A DNA stretch of 64,000 nt from Psychrobacter sp. TAE2020 (lineage in GTDB: Bacteria; Pseudomonadota; Gammaproteobacteria; Pseudomonadales; Moraxellaceae). This document shows, piece by piece, positions 8,645-18,453 of this stretch. Numbering within the stretch: the first letter of the stretch is position 1; the number at the start of each line of letters is the position of its first letter. Where the stretch lies: positions 1,432,793 to 1,496,792 of the forward strand of contig NZ_JAHLMU010000001.1 in assembly GCF_018919485.1 (NCBI RefSeq), given 5' to 3'. Both the position numbers and the translations under genes were made by a program. The notes beneath the pieces are model-generated. The model was not told where the DNA came from. It made no database searches and saw only the letters and a list, made by a program, of their open reading frames with translations.

Positions 8645-10195
8645 ATGGAAGGTTTAGTCAATATTGTAAACGGAATTATTTGGAGCCCAGCGTTAATTTA
8701 CTTATGCTTGGGTGCTGGTCTATTCTATTCTATTCTGACGCGCTTCGTACAAGTGCGTCTATTCGGTGAGATGATTAAATTACTATTCACTGGTAAATCT
8801 AGTGCTGATGGTATCTCCTCATTTCAGGCCCTTGCTGTTTCTTTAGCAGGCCGTGTAGGTATGGGTAATATTGCAGGGGTAGCAGCAGCTATTGGCTTCG
8901 GTGGTCCCGGTGCAGTATTCTGGATGTGGGTTGTCGCTTTCTTAGGCGCATCTACCGCTTATGTTGAATCAACATTAGCACAGATCTATAAAGAAAAAGA
9001 TGCTATTACTGGTGAATACCGTGGTGGTCCTGCGTACTACTTCGAGCGTGCGCTTGGACAGAAATGGTATGGTATCCTTTTTGCAATAGCCTCTATTCTA
9101 TCTTGTGGTATGTTCTTGCCAGGCGTGCAAGCCAACGGTGTGATCAACGCTTTTGCTCAAGTAATGGGTGAAGGTACAGTAATGAACATCGGGTCATTAG
9201 AAGTGGGCTCTATGCGTCTAGTAGCCCTAGGCATCATCCTAGTAGTGCTCGGTATCATCATCTTCGGTGGTATCAAACGTATTGCAACTTTCACTGAATA
9301 TGCCGTACCTTTTATGGCAATCGGTTATATTGTTCTTGCCTTGGTCATTATGGGCGCTAACTACCAAATGATTCCAACTGTATTCGGCTCTATTATTGGT
9401 GATGCCTTTACTGCCCAAGCAGGCTTTGGTGCTGCTATCGGTTGGGGTGTAAAACGTGGTATTTACTCTAACGAAGCCGGTCAAGGTACAGGCCCTCACG
9501 CTGCTGCTGCTGCCGAAGTTGAGCATCCATCACAGCAAGGCTTAGTACAAGCGTTCTCAGTATATGTTGATACTTTGCTTGTTTGTTCTGCTACCGCGTT
9601 CATGATCTTAACTATGGGTACCTATAACATCCAAGGTACGCTACCTGATGGTCAGTTCATCGTGCAAAACGTAGCAGCTACTACTGAGATCAACTCACCA
9701 GCCTTTACCCAAATGGCGATGGAATCAGTATATGGTGTCTATGGTAATACCTTTATTGCTATTGCCGTATTCTTCTTCGCCTTTACAACTATCTTAGCTT
9801 ATTACTATATCGCTGAAGTGAACGTCACTTACTTGAGCCGCTTTATCGGTCGTGGCGCTCATAAAACAGGTCTTTTCTTAGTTAAGATCTTGATTATGGT
9901 TATGGTTGCCTATGGTGGTCTTAACTCAGCAGGCTATATCTGGGCTATTGGTGATATTGGTGTTGGTCTCATGGCTTGGCTCAATATTGTTGGTATCTTG
10001 ATTATCTTCTTTGTGGCTCGTCCAACGCTCACTATGCTTAAGGATTACGAAGCACAACTTAAATCTGGGGTGAAACGTTATACTTTTGATCCGGCAAAAT
10101 TCGGTATCAAGAATGCGCCTTATTGGGAAGAGCGTCATCTAAGAGAGCAAGAGCTGCTTAGACAAGAAGCTTTACGTAAAGAGCCTAAAGTATAA
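8645..10195 (+). CDS. Sodium:alanine/glycine symporter, AGCS family
   Basis: AGCS proteins are inner-membrane carriers that take up alanine, glycine or glutamine with sodium. The 516-residue protein has about 10-11 hydrophobic segments. It carries the family signature near the N-terminus (SLAGRVGMGNIAGVAAAIGF with GGPGAVFWMW) and the conserved GVKRGIYSNEAGQGTGPHAAA. I chose ATG 8645 because GAGGA lies eight bases before it; the frame also opens at TTG 8630, which would place the ribosome site inside the gene. The tail after about residue 470 is hydrophilic. It is a single-gene unit ending at a strong terminator. Exact substrate cannot be read from sequence. Confidence 0.93.
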   Translation: MEGLVNIVNGIIWSPALIYLCLGAGLFYSILTRFVQVRLFGEMIKLLFTGKSSADGISSFQALAVSLAGRVGMGNIAGVAAAIGFGGPGAVFWMWVVAFLGASTAYVESTLAQIYKEKDAITGEYRGGPAYYFERALGQKWYGILFAIASILSCGMFLPGVQANGVINAFAQVMGEGTVMNIGSLEVGSMRLVALGIILVVLGIIIFGGIKRIATFTEYAVPFMAIGYIVLALVIMGANYQMIPTVFGSIIGDAFTAQAGFGAAIGWGVKRGIYSNEAGQGTGPHAAAAAEVEHPSQQGLVQAFSVYVDTLLVCSATAFMILTMGTYNIQGTLPDGQFIVQNVAATTEINSPAFTQMAMESVYGVYGNTFIAIAVFFFAFTTILAYYYIAEVNVTYLSRFIGRGAHKTGLFLVKILIMVMVAYGGLNSAGYIWAIGDIGVGLMAWLNIVGILIIFFVARPTLTMLKDYEAQLKSGVKRYTFDPAKFGIKNAPYWEERHLREQELLRQEALRKEPKV

Positions 10196-10249
10196 ATATT
10201 ACTATCAAAGCTATTTACTAACGACTATTAAGTTAATAATTTGAATTAT

Positions 10250-10282
10250 AAAAGCCTGAGGCTATAGTCTCAGGCTTTTTTA
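10250..10282 (+). terminator. Rho-independent terminator after AGCS symporter
   Basis: AAAGCCTGAG and CTCAGGCTTT form a stem around GCTATAGT and are followed by a T-run. It lies 55 bp after the symporter stop codon. Confidence 0.9.
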
Positions 10283-10445
10283 TGGCTTCGCGTTTATTAG
10301 TGGCTAATACACTACTAGCCTAGTTATGCTTAGGATCAATGAAGGCAATTAACAGCCCCTGTGACCATCACAGCATTAACCCTTCTGTCTAGCCAATACC
10401 CGTTTGCCTAAGCTTAACTATAGATATCTTAAGCCTTAGACACAA

Positions 10446-10472
10446 AAAAGCCCAGCGCTAATGGCTGAGCTT
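10446..10472 (-). terminator. Rho-independent terminator after fasciclin gene 1
   Basis: On the minus strand AAGCTCAGCC pairs with CGCTGGGCTT across ATTAG and is followed by TTTTTTG. It lies about 50 bp beyond the fasciclin gene stop. Confidence 0.85.
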
Positions 10473-10522
10473 CTTATTACTATTACAAATTGTCTAAATA
10501 TTATTTAAACAATAGTTACCTG

Positions 10523-11128
10523 TTACTCAGGCATTAATACTGCATCGATAGTATGAATTACGCCATTCGTTGCCATGATGTCAGTACCAGTGATATTAGC
10601 AGTACCGCCAGAAGCATCAGTGATCACATTAGCATCGCTGATATTGATAGTAGCACCGTTAACAGTTGCAACATCAGTACCAAAAGGGATGTCAGCTGCT
10701 TTAACGATCATAGGTAGAACGTGGTATGGAAGTACTTTTTTCAATAAATCAGTGTTAGCTAATAGTTCTTCTTTGGTTACACCAAGTTTAGTCAATACAG
10801 GAGCAAATGCATCATCAGTTGGTGCAAATACAGTATATTCACCAGCATCCATCATCATAGTATCAAGACCAGCAGCTTTTAGGGCAGCGGTTAAGATAGT
10901 TAGATTTTCGTTGCCAGCTGCTATTTCAGCGATGCTTTGCGTAGCCATAGTTTCTGCCGCTGGATCAGTAGCAACTACTGGATCAGTTGTTTCTGCAGGA
11001 GCAACAACCACTTCTTCAGTGGTTACTTCTGGCTCTACAGGATCAGCTGCCTTTTCTGCTTTGTTACAAGCAGCTAGTGATAGAACAGTAGTAGCGATTG
11101 CTAACGATAATAAAGTCTTCTTTAACAT
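10523..11128 (-). CDS. Fasciclin-domain lipoprotein 1
   Basis: This 201-residue protein has a lipoprotein signal (LSLAAC, lipidated C21). An acidic Val/Thr/Ala/Glu-rich spacer covers residues 26-65. One FAS1 domain follows, with IAAGNENLTILTAALKAAGL, YTVFAPTDDAF, LPYHVLP, ATVNGATI and TNGVIHTIDAVLMPE. FAS1 domains mediate adhesion or interactions at the cell surface, and short bacterial forms are common in marine and cold-adapted species. A paralogue is encoded immediately upstream in the same direction. The 260-bp gap between them suggests separate promoters. Function beyond surface exposure is not deducible. Confidence 0.9.
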   Translation of the reverse strand: MLKKTLLSLAIATTVLSLAACNKAEKAADPVEPEVTTEEVVVAPAETTDPVVATDPAAETMATQSIAEIAAGNENLTILTAALKAAGLDTMMMDAGEYTVFAPTDDAFAPVLTKLGVTKEELLANTDLLKKVLPYHVLPMIVKAADIPFGTDVATVNGATINISDANVITDASGGTANITGTDIMATNGVIHTIDAVLMPE

Positions 11129-11389
11129 GGATATTTCCTTATGGGATTAAGTATGGGTCAAACACTTTTTAAATTTATGACAGTTCAAGTAATAAGATTA
11201 TTATCAAAGACAAGCAACTATCGACAAACAAAACAACGGCTAGTAATGCGCTCATTACTAAGCATTAACAGTAAGGAAAAATTTAAAATTGCTAATAGAG
11301 ACTATGTCTATTATTGGCAATCCATCAATCAGCTTAGCATAAATACTAATGTTTAAGGTATGCAAATGATAACGACTGATCACTAATAT

Positions 11390-11950
11390 TTATTTGGGTA
11401 ATAATACCTTATCAATAACATGGACTACACCATTTGTAGCGGCTAAATCAGTTTTAAGTAGCGTGGCGATACGACCATTCTCATCAACTAGCTTTAGTTG
11501 TGGGGTAATCATTAAAGTATCACCACTAAGTGCCATAACATTACCAGGCTTGACGTCTTTAGCATAGATAGGCATATCACCATTAATGACGTGATAGCCC
11601 AATATCTTAGTTAATAAAGGCTTATTGGCAAACAGTTGGGCCTTGGTCATTTTAGTCTCAGTCAATACCTGCATAAAGGCATCATTAGTGGGAGCAAAGA
11701 CTGTATAGTTGGCATCAGGATTTGATAAAGCGGTTGCTAATCCTGCTGCTTGTACTGCTTCAACTAATATTGAAAAATCGGCATTACTTTGTGCAAGTTG
11801 CACTACGTTCATTTTTGCCATAGTTTGACTATGCATAGGTGCTTTCATTGCTGTGTCTTTTTGTGGCATCATATTATTACAAGCAGAAAGACCAGCTATT
11901 GAAACCGCTAGAGCACTAATTGTTGCGATTTTTGTAAATTTCATATTCAT
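11390..11950 (-). CDS. Fasciclin-domain lipoprotein 2
   Basis: This 186-residue lipoprotein (lipobox GLSAC, C24) has a single FAS1 domain. Landmarks are LAQSNADFSILVEAVQAAGL, YTVFAPTNDAF, LGYHVINGD, KPGNVMALSGDTL and TNGVVHVIDKVLLPK. It lacks the long acidic spacer of the adjacent paralogue and has a Met/Lys/Gln-rich linker instead. The pair looks like an old tandem duplication, since the domains agree only at conserved motifs. The two probably occupy the same envelope compartment. Confidence 0.9.
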   Translation of the reverse strand: MNMKFTKIATISALAVSIAGLSACNNMMPQKDTAMKAPMHSQTMAKMNVVQLAQSNADFSILVEAVQAAGLATALSNPDANYTVFAPTNDAFMQVLTETKMTKAQLFANKPLLTKILGYHVINGDMPIYAKDVKPGNVMALSGDTLMITPQLKLVDENGRIATLLKTDLAATNGVVHVIDKVLLPK

Positions 11951-12541
11951 ATCCTTAATGATGGAGTGTATCCTACGTTTATTTTACCAAAAGCTTTTCT
12001 TATAAGAAGAAGAGCCTTCACAACAACAAATACTAATTATCGATCACACAAAAAGGCTGAACAATTGATAAGTAATACCTAAATTCATAAGTAATGCTTA
12101 TTAGATAACTATTCTTATGAACTTAAACTAACATATAAACTTGCGACATCATCTTATGATTACGCTACTTTTTGTAATACGCTTGTAAACTTTGTCTGCT
12201 TTGTAGACACTAGCGTAAGCCATATTGGTTTAAAGTAGCTTATTGTTTATAAATCACTGTTAATCTTGTGTTTTTTTGTTTTAATAAAGCCCATTTTTAA
12301 ACTGTATTTTTTGCTTGAACACCCTATTCATAGTTCAAATAAGTGGCAATGCTAGTTATTATTAATGATAAATATTAGTAGTATTTGCTCCTACTTTGCA
12401 GAATCGAAAGTCAAAGCTGTGTTACCACTGACTATTATAATTTTCATGTTAATATCCTCTATGTTTTTATATTTTAAGCTAAATGATCGCCCCTATTACT
12501 TATCTTCCCTTTTATGATCTTGACGATATAAGCCCTTTACT
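11951..12541. other. Non-coding region upstream of metH
   Basis: This 590-bp AT-rich gap contains no credible gene. I looked for a cobalamin or SAM riboswitch before metH and did not recognise one. The B12-box-like string TTACCACTGAC at 12421 lacks the surrounding conserved core. Confidence 0.5.
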
Positions 12542-15500
12542 ATGACTGAAAAGACCTCTTCAATGACCGACTCTCTAGCAGCTACTGCCATGACCAAAAA
12601 TTCTACTCTAATGGCTGATAGTGTTGCGCCAGCGACTGATAACTCTCGTCCCAATGATTTCATATTAACACCGCCTGCCGTGTTTCCTTATAAAGAGCAG
12701 CAGCTTAGCGCGCGCACTCGCATCACTGCACAGATGGCAAAGCGGATTTTGATGCTCGATGGGGCCATGGGTACCCATATTCAGAACTATAAGCTTGAAG
12801 AGGCTGACTATCGTGGTGAGCGCTTTGCCGATATTAGCCAAGATGTGCGCGGCAATAATGATTTATTAGTGCTTTCACAACCGCATATGATTAAAGAGAT
12901 TCATCTTGCCCATTTAGAAGCCGGTGCAGATATTATCGAGACCAATAGTTTTAACGGTACACGGTTGTCGATGGCCGACTACGATATGCAGTATCTAGTG
13001 CCAGAGCTAAATAAGGCAGCGGCTAGATTAGCACGTGAGGCTGCTGATGAATTCAATGCTAAGACCCCAGAGAAACCACGTTTTGTCGCTGGAGTCTTAG
13101 GACCAACCTCACGAACTTGCTCGTTATCTCCTGATGTGAACGATCCGGCCTTTCGTAATATTACTTTTGATGAGTTAGTGCTTAACTATCGTGAATCAAC
13201 GCTCGCGCTGATAGAAGCTGGGGTCGATATCATTCTTATCGAAACTATCTTTGATACCTTGAATGCCAAAGCCGCCATCTTTGCGGTGACTGGGGTATTT
13301 ATAGATATCGGCTTTGAGCTGCCGATTATGATTTCGGGTACTATTACTGATGCCTCAGGTCGTACTTTGTCAGGACAGACTGCTGAAGCCTTTTATAACT
13401 CCGTTCGCCATGCCAAACCATTATCAGTGGGCTTTAACTGCGCTTTAGGGGCCGATGCCTTAAGACCTCATATTCAAACGCTATCAAACATCGCTAATAT
13501 GTATGTCTCTGCCCATCCAAACGCTGGCCTACCCAATGAGTTTGGTGAGTATGATGAAACCGCTGAGCAGACAACAGCGCTGCTAGAGGGCTTTGCTAAA
13601 GCTGGTATCTTGAATATCGTCGGTGGCTGCTGTGGTACTACCCCTGAACATATTCGCCAAATCGCTAATATGGTGGCAAAATTTCCCCCACGGGTAATTC
13701 CTGAAATCCCACCGGCTTGTCGTTTGTCAGGACTTGAACCGTTTAACATCACTCCTGATAATTTATTCGTCAACGTCGGAGAGCGTACCAACGTTACCGG
13801 CTCAAAAAAATTCTTACGCTTAATCAAAACCGAAGCTTATACCGAAGCACTAGATGTAGCACGTGACCAAGTTGAAGGGGGCGCACAAATCGTCGATATC
13901 AATATGGACGAGGGCATGCTCGACTCCAAACAGGCGATGATTCACTTTGTTAACTTAGTCTCAGGCGAGCCCGATATCAGCCGAGTCCCATTAATGATTG
14001 ACTCCTCTAAATGGGACATCATTGAAGAGGGGCTCAAGCGCATTCAGGGTAAGTCCATCGTCAACTCTATCTCCTTAAAAGAAGGTCATGATGAGTTTGT
14101 TGAGCGCGCACGTTTGTGCATGCGCTATGGTGCGGCTGTTATCGTTATGGCTTTTGATGAAAATGGGCAGGCTGATACTTACGAGCGTAAAACTCAAATC
14201 TGTCAGCGCAGCTACGACGTCTTAGTCAATGAAGTCGGCTTCCCTAGTGAAGATATCATCTTTGACCCTAATATTTTTGCGGTTGCCACTGGTATTACTG
14301 AGCATAATAATTACGGCGCAGACTTTATTAATGCCACTAAGTGGATTACTGAAAACTTACCTAATGCTATGGTGTCAGGCGGCGTGTCCAACGTCTCGTT
14401 CAGCTTCCGTGGTAACCCTATTCGTGAAGCCATCAACTCGGTATTCCTGTATCACGCCATACAAAATGGTCTAACCATGGGTATCGTCAACCCAGCGATG
14501 CTTGAGCTATATGACGACATCCCCAAAGAGGCTCGTGATGCGATTGAGGATGTGATGCTCAACCGCAATCAAGGAGAGAGCGGACAGGACGCTACTGAAC
14601 GACTAATGAGCGCTGCTGAGAACTATCAAGATGGTGGTAAGAAAAAAGACAGCACCGTCGATATGACTTGGCGTGAAGGCACTGTTGAAGATCGTATTGC
14701 CCATGCTCTAGTGAAGGGGATTACTACCTTTATCGAAGCCGATACTAAAGAGGCTTGGGAGAAATATCCACGTCCATTAGAGGTTATTGAAGGGCCATTA
14801 ATGGATGGGATGAACATCGTTGGTGATTTATTCGGTGCTGGTAAAATGTTTCTACCGCAAGTGGTCAAGTCCGCCCGAGTGATGAAGCAATCTGTCGCTT
14901 GGTTGAACCCATACATCGAAGCGGAAAAAGTCGAAGGCGAAACCAAAGGTAAAATCCTCATGGCAACGGTCAAAGGCGATGTGCACGATATCGGTAAAAA
15001 TATCGTCGGCGTGGTCCTCGGCTGTAACGGTTATGACATCGTTGATCTAGGCGTAATGGTATCTTGTGAAAAAATCCTCGATACTGCTATTAGCGAGAAA
15101 GTCGATATCATTGGGCTGTCTGGTTTGATTACCCCAAGCCTAGACGAGATGGTCTATGTCGCCAAGCAAATGCAAGAGCGTGGCATAACTTTGCCCCTAA
15201 TGATTGGGGGCGCAACGACCTCTAAAGCCCATACGGCGGTCAAAGTTGAACCACAATATCAGAACAATGGCGTCATCTATGTCTCTGATGCCTCACGAGC
15301 AGTCGGTGTGGTCACTAAGCTGTTATCAAAAGAGAACCGTCAGCAGCTAATCGATGAGACACGTGCAGAATATGTCGCGGTACGTGAACGTCTGGCCAAA
15401 CGCCAACCCAAAGCTGCCAAGCTATCCTATGCTGAGTCAGTTAAGATTGGCTTTCAGTATGATTGGGACAACTACTTGCCGCCTACCCCTAACCAATTAG

Positions 15501-16390
15501 GCCAAGTCATATTTGACGACTACCCTATTGATAAGTTGATTCCTTTTATTGACTGGACACCGTTCTTTATCTCTTGGGGACTGGCTGGTAAATATCCTAA
15601 AATCTTACAAGATGAGGTAGTCGGTGAAGCGGCGCGTGACTTATTCAGTAATGCCGAAGATATGCTTAGAAAGCTGATTGATGAGAAGTTAATCACTGCC
15701 AAAGGAGTGTTTAAAATCGCTCCAGCACGCCGTACTGGTGCAGATACGGTCAGCGTTTATGACAAAGCACCGACTGATGGCGGCAGTGCAGAATATCAAT
15801 TTGAACATTTGCGTCAGCAAAGCGACAAAGCCAGCGGCACGCCCAACTATAGCTTGGCCGACTTTATCTCACCGTCGGACGCCTATACTGATTATCTCGG
15901 TGGCTTCACCGTTTCGATAGCGGGTACAGAAGCCATCGCTGAGCAATACAAAACCAATGGTGATGACTATAACGCTATCATGGTACAAGCGCTATCTGAT
16001 CGCTTGGCAGAAGCCTTTGCTGAGCATCTGCATAAACTCATCCGTAAAGAGTATTGGGGTTATCTGCCTGAAGAAGGCCTCAGTAATGATGAGCTGATCA
16101 AAGAGAAATACGTTGGTATCCGCCCTGCGCCTGGCTACCCTGCTTGTCCTGAGCATACGGAAAAAGGCAAGCTGTTTGAGTGGCTAGGTACGGTCGATGC
16201 TATCGGTACTACTCTGACGGAAAGCTATGCGATGTGGCCTGCGTCATCGGTTAGCGGGTTCTATTATTCGCATCCTGAAAGCGTGTACTTTAATGTTGGT
16301 AAAATAAGTACTGACCAACTAGAGAGCTATGCTGAGCGTAAGGGGTGGGATATCAATACTGCTGAGAAGTGGTTGAGTCCGAATTTGTAG
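12542..16390 (+). CDS. metH: Cobalamin-dependent methionine synthase
   Basis: MetH transfers a methyl group from 5-methyltetrahydrofolate via cobalamin to homocysteine. All four modules are present in 1282 residues. The homocysteine domain starts at [11 protein letters not shown] and has zinc ligands C300, C363 and C364 ([15 protein letters not shown]). The pterin-binding domain starts near [15 protein letters not shown]. The B12 cap and Rossmann module carry [14 protein letters not shown] with the lower-axial ligand H815. The reactivation domain binds AdoMet ([12 protein letters not shown]). The N-terminus is about 60 residues longer than in E. coli and is Thr/Ser/Ala-rich; no good ribosome site precedes the ATG, so the true start could be internal. 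A terminator follows. A decayed copy of its last 23 codons lies 1.2 kb downstream. Confidence 0.98.
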   Translation: MTEKTSSMTDSLAATAMTKNSTLMADSVAPATDNSRPNDFILTPPAVFPYKEQQLSARTRITAQMAKRILMLDGAMGTHIQNYKLEEADYRGERFADISQDVRGNNDLLVLSQPHMIKEIHLAHLEAGADIIETNSFNGTRLSMADYDMQYLVPELNKAAARLAREAADEFNAKTPEKPRFVAGVLGPTSRTCSLSPDVNDPAFRNITFDELVLNYRESTLALIEAGVDIILIETIFDTLNAKAAIFAVTGVFIDIGFELPIMISGTITDASGRTLSGQTAEAFYNSVRHAKPLSVGFNCALGADALRPHIQTLSNIANMYVSAHPNAGLPNEFGEYDETAEQTTALLEGFAKAGILNIVGGCCGTTPEHIRQIANMVAKFPPRVIPEIPPACRLSGLEPFNITPDNLFVNVGERTNVTGSKKFLRLIKTEAYTEALDVARDQVEGGAQIVDINMDEGMLDSKQAMIHFVNLVSGEPDISRVPLMIDSSKWDIIEEGLKRIQGKSIVNSISLKEGHDEFVERARLCMRYGAAVIVMAFDENGQADTYERKTQICQRSYDVLVNEVGFPSEDIIFDPNIFAVATGITEHNNYGADFINATKWITENLPNAMVSGGVSNVSFSFRGNPIREAINSVFLYHAIQNGLTMGIVNPAMLELYDDIPKEARDAIEDVMLNRNQGESGQDATERLMSAAENYQDGGKKKDSTVDMTWREGTVEDRIAHALVKGITTFIEADTKEAWEKYPRPLEVIEGPLMDGMNIVGDLFGAGKMFLPQVVKSARVMKQSVAWLNPYIEAEKVEGETKGKILMATVKGDVHDIGKNIVGVVLGCNGYDIVDLGVMVSCEKILDTAISEKVDIIGLSGLITPSLDEMVYVAKQMQERGITLPLMIGGATTSKAHTAVKVEPQYQNNGVIYVSDASRAVGVVTKLLSKENRQQLIDETRAEYVAVRERLAKRQPKAAKLSYAESVKIGFQYDWDNYLPPTPNQLGQVIFDDYPIDKLIPFIDWTPFFISWGLAGKYPKILQDEVVGEAARDLFSNAEDMLRKLIDEKLITAKGVFKIAPARRTGADTVSVYDKAPTDGGSAEYQFEHLRQQSDKASGTPNYSLADFISPSDAYTDYLGGFTVSIAGTEAIAEQYKTNGDDYNAIMVQALSDRLAEAFAEHLHKLIRKEYWGYLPEEGLSNDELIKEKYVGIRPAPGYPACPEHTEKGKLFEWLGTVDAIGTTLTESYAMWPASSVSGFYYSHPESVYFNVGKISTDQLESYAERKGWDINTAEKWLSPNL

Positions 16391-16435
16391 GAATATTAGT
16401 TGAACTGATCTAAGCAGCGATTATTGAGTGTCTAC

Positions 16436-16468
16436 GGTGTACTAGCCAAAAGTTAGTACGCCTTTTTT
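16436..16468 (+). terminator. Rho-independent terminator after metH
   Basis: GGTGTACTA (16436-16444) pairs with TAGTACGCC (16453-16461) with one G-U pair, followed by seven T residues. Confidence 0.85.
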
Positions 16469-16603
16469 TATACTTTTATGCTTTTATGCTTTTATGAATA
16501 CTAAGCAAACTTATCGCTAGCTCTACAGCAAAATAGTTTTATCAATCACCAATAGCAGACGTGTTAAATTACGATTTAAATTATCCCTGTTGTGAATAGC
16601 CTT

Positions 16604-17533
16604 ATGAATCAGATTGCCGCACTCTCTAACTGGATTGGTAAAACCTTTGCAATTTGGGCCCTGCTTAGTGCCTTATTGGGGTTTGTTTTCCCTGAGTTCT
16701 TTGCCTCGCTGGCCTTCCTTATCGTGCCAATACTTGGCATCATCATGTTTGGTATGGGCATGACTCTTAAAACTTCAGACTTTTTAGAAATCATCAAGCG
16801 ACCAAAGCCAGTGATCATAGGTCTTTTAGCACAATTCACTATCATGCCATTAATAGCGTATTTATTAACAGTAGTCTTCAGCCTTGATCCGCTAATTGCT
16901 GTTGGGGTGATTTTGGTTGGCTGTTGCCCTGGTGGGACTTCTAGCAACGTCATTACCTTTTTGGCCAAAGGCGATGTGGCTTTGAGTGTGGCTATTACTT
17001 CTATCTCTACCCTGCTAGCGCCATTCTTGACCCCTATTCTATTACAAGTATTTGCGGGTCAATTGATCGATATCGATCTGCTCAGCATGATGGTTACTAT
17101 CACTAAGATAGTTATCTTGCCTATCTTATTAGGGATTATCGTCCATAAATTTCTTGGTGATAAGATCGAGTCAGCTATTACGGTGCTACCAATGATTTCA
17201 GTATTAGGTATCTCTATTATCATAGCAGCTGTGGTTGCCGTTTCTAAAGCTACGATCTTGGATAGTGGTGCTATCGTTTTTGTAGTAGTAGCCTTACACA
17301 ATATGCTCGGTTATAGCTTAGGATATTTACTTGCTAGATTGTTAGGCTTTACTGAAACTCAGAGACGCGCCATTATGATTGAAGTGGGTATGCAAAACTC
17401 TGGCCTTGGTGCTGCCCTCGCCGCCACTTACTTCAATCCTGTTGCCGCGCTACCGAGTGCGATATTTAGCGTGTGGCATAACTTTAGTGGCGCGATAGTG
17501 GCGAATGTTTTTGCTAAGCGTGATGGGGTGTAG
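16604..17533 (+). CDS. Bile acid:sodium symporter (BASS) family transporter
   Basis: This inner-membrane protein of about 309 residues has around nine to ten hydrophobic helices. BASS/SBF features include FGMGMTLKTSDF after the second helix, ILVGCCPGGTSSNVITFLAKGDVALSV (read in two parts), and IEVGMQNSGLGAALAATYF near the C-terminus. The conserved crossover regions bind sodium in structures of the family. Bacterial members often carry pantoate, pyruvate or other organic anions rather than bile acids, so the substrate is unknown. I chose ATG 16604; a GTG at 16592 is also possible, and neither has a strong ribosome site. It lies between metH and a metH-tail relic, which suggests it arrived in or was moved by a duplication. 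Confidence 0.9.
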   Translation: MNQIAALSNWIGKTFAIWALLSALLGFVFPEFFASLAFLIVPILGIIMFGMGMTLKTSDFLEIIKRPKPVIIGLLAQFTIMPLIAYLLTVVFSLDPLIAVGVILVGCCPGGTSSNVITFLAKGDVALSVAITSISTLLAPFLTPILLQVFAGQLIDIDLLSMMVTITKIVILPILLGIIVHKFLGDKIESAITVLPMISVLGISIIIAAVVAVSKATILDSGAIVFVVVALHNMLGYSLGYLLARLLGFTETQRRAIMIEVGMQNSGLGAALAATYFNPVAALPSAIFSVWHNFSGAIVANVFAKRDGV

Positions 17534-17554
17534 GTTTTGCTGGCTTTAAAAAAG

Positions 17555-17623
17555 AGCCGTACTGAACGTAAGGACTGGGATATGAAAACGGCTAAGAAGT
17601 GGTTCAATCTAAATTTGGCCTAG
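17555..17623 (+). pseudogene. Relic of a second metH 3' end
   Basis: The frame reads SRTERKDWDMKTAKKWFNLNLA followed by TAG. The last residues of the intact metH are [21 protein letters not shown] followed by TAG. By hand the two DNA segments agree at about 49 of 63 positions. There is no start codon or upstream metH sequence, so this is only the last 23 codons of an ancestral or foreign metH copy. It sits 21 bp after the BASS gene and just before the three-gene nuclease cassette. Confidence 0.75.
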
Positions 17624-17680
17624 GTTTTTAAACACGAAGTAAGGTAGATGGTTTCTAAGTAAATCATCTACCTCTATAAA

Positions 17681-18028
17681 TTATTTTATATACCAAGTTC
17701 TATTAGAACCATCCCAACCAAAATATTTATCGTGAAAAGCTTCCATAGAGGCTACATACTGAGAAAGTATTAATGTTACATCACTTGCTTGAGGTACATC
17801 ATCTTCATCAAGTATGTCCAAGAACTCAATAGTATCTTCATCAGCAAGTATTATACGTAATCTCTCTAATAGACGATTAGCTATTTTAATTTTGTTTTTA
17901 CTAACAGCTGATTCTGGCTTCTTCTTTGATATCTCTTTAAACTCTGAATACATCGACTTTATTAGAGGCGTCATAGCATCATGCATCTGCGCTTTAGACT
18001 GAGTTGTATAATGTTCAATATCTTTCAT
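17681..18028 (-). CDS. Small cassette protein B (paralogue of upstream gene), unknown function
   Basis: This 115-residue soluble, mostly helical, acidic protein has no recognised family. It shares a pattern with the 134-residue product of the gene just upstream: SKKxPxxAxxKxKxK near residues 34-48, EDDxPQxSDxxxILSQY at 75-91, and a C-terminal W-Y-I/V-K at 112-115. Its start is two bases after the upstream stop and its ribosome site (AAGGAA) overlaps the end of that gene, so translation is probably coupled. It is the last gene of the nuclease cassette. Likely a regulatory, specificity or immunity-like accessory factor, by context only. Confidence 0.75.
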   Translation of the reverse strand: MKDIEHYTTQSKAQMHDAMTPLIKSMYSEFKEISKKKPESAVSKNKIKIANRLLERLRIILADEDTIEFLDILDEDDVPQASDVTLILSQYVASMEAFHDKYFGWDGSNRTWYIK

Positions 18029-18030
18029 AA

Positions 18031-18435
18031 CTATTCCTTAAGCTTTTTCGGTTGAATAGTACGTATTTTAACTTTACCTCTTTCATCTCCTTTCTGACCT
18101 TCATTAGCTTTTACATACCAATACCATTTACCCATATTTATTATGACATTATCTGCTCTCTGCTTTTCAAAGCATTGAAGATACTGAGATAGTATAAAGA
18201 CTATGTCGCTATTTTGTGGCATATCGTCTTCTTCGAATAATTCAAAATCGTCAAAAGGTTTGTATTTATCAGATAAAAAACTATTACTTTGGTTTAGTAA
18301 TTTATTTATGAACTTCAATTTGAATTTATTTAATGCATCATTTGGATTTTTTTTTGATAAATGTGATACTTCTTCGTAAACCCCTAATAACTGCATTGAT
18401 AGCTTTTCAAATGTATCAACGTCGTTTCTATTCAT
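18031..18435 (-). CDS. Small cassette protein A, unknown function
   Basis: This 134-residue protein is a paralogue of the following 115-residue one. Shared landmarks are SKKNPNDALNKFKLKFINKL (27-46), EEDDMPQNSDIVFILSQY (68-85) and WYWYVK (104-109). It adds a basic 25-residue tail (KVKIRTIQPKKLKE), which could contact nucleic acid or a partner. AAGGAA precedes the ATG by nine bases. The start is 18 bases after the nuclease gene stop, so the three genes form one operon. No domain name can be given. DNA is AT-rich and codon use looks different from core genes such as metH, in keeping with an acquired cassette. Confidence 0.75.
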   Translation of the reverse strand: MNRNDVDTFEKLSMQLLGVYEEVSHLSKKNPNDALNKFKLKFINKLLNQSNSFLSDKYKPFDDFELFEEDDMPQNSDIVFILSQYLQCFEKQRADNVIINMGKWYWYVKANEGQKGDERGKVKIRTIQPKKLKE

Positions 18436-18453
18436 AATATATTTCCTTATTTG

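Noticed and set aside
11141..11356. 71-codon plus-strand open frame between fasciclin genes
   Set aside because: No ribosome site or family resemblance, and it overlaps the upstream region of fasciclin gene 1.
11951..12541. Cobalamin or SAM riboswitch upstream of metH
   Set aside because: A partial B12-box-like string is present at 12421 but the conserved core and pairing could not be found.
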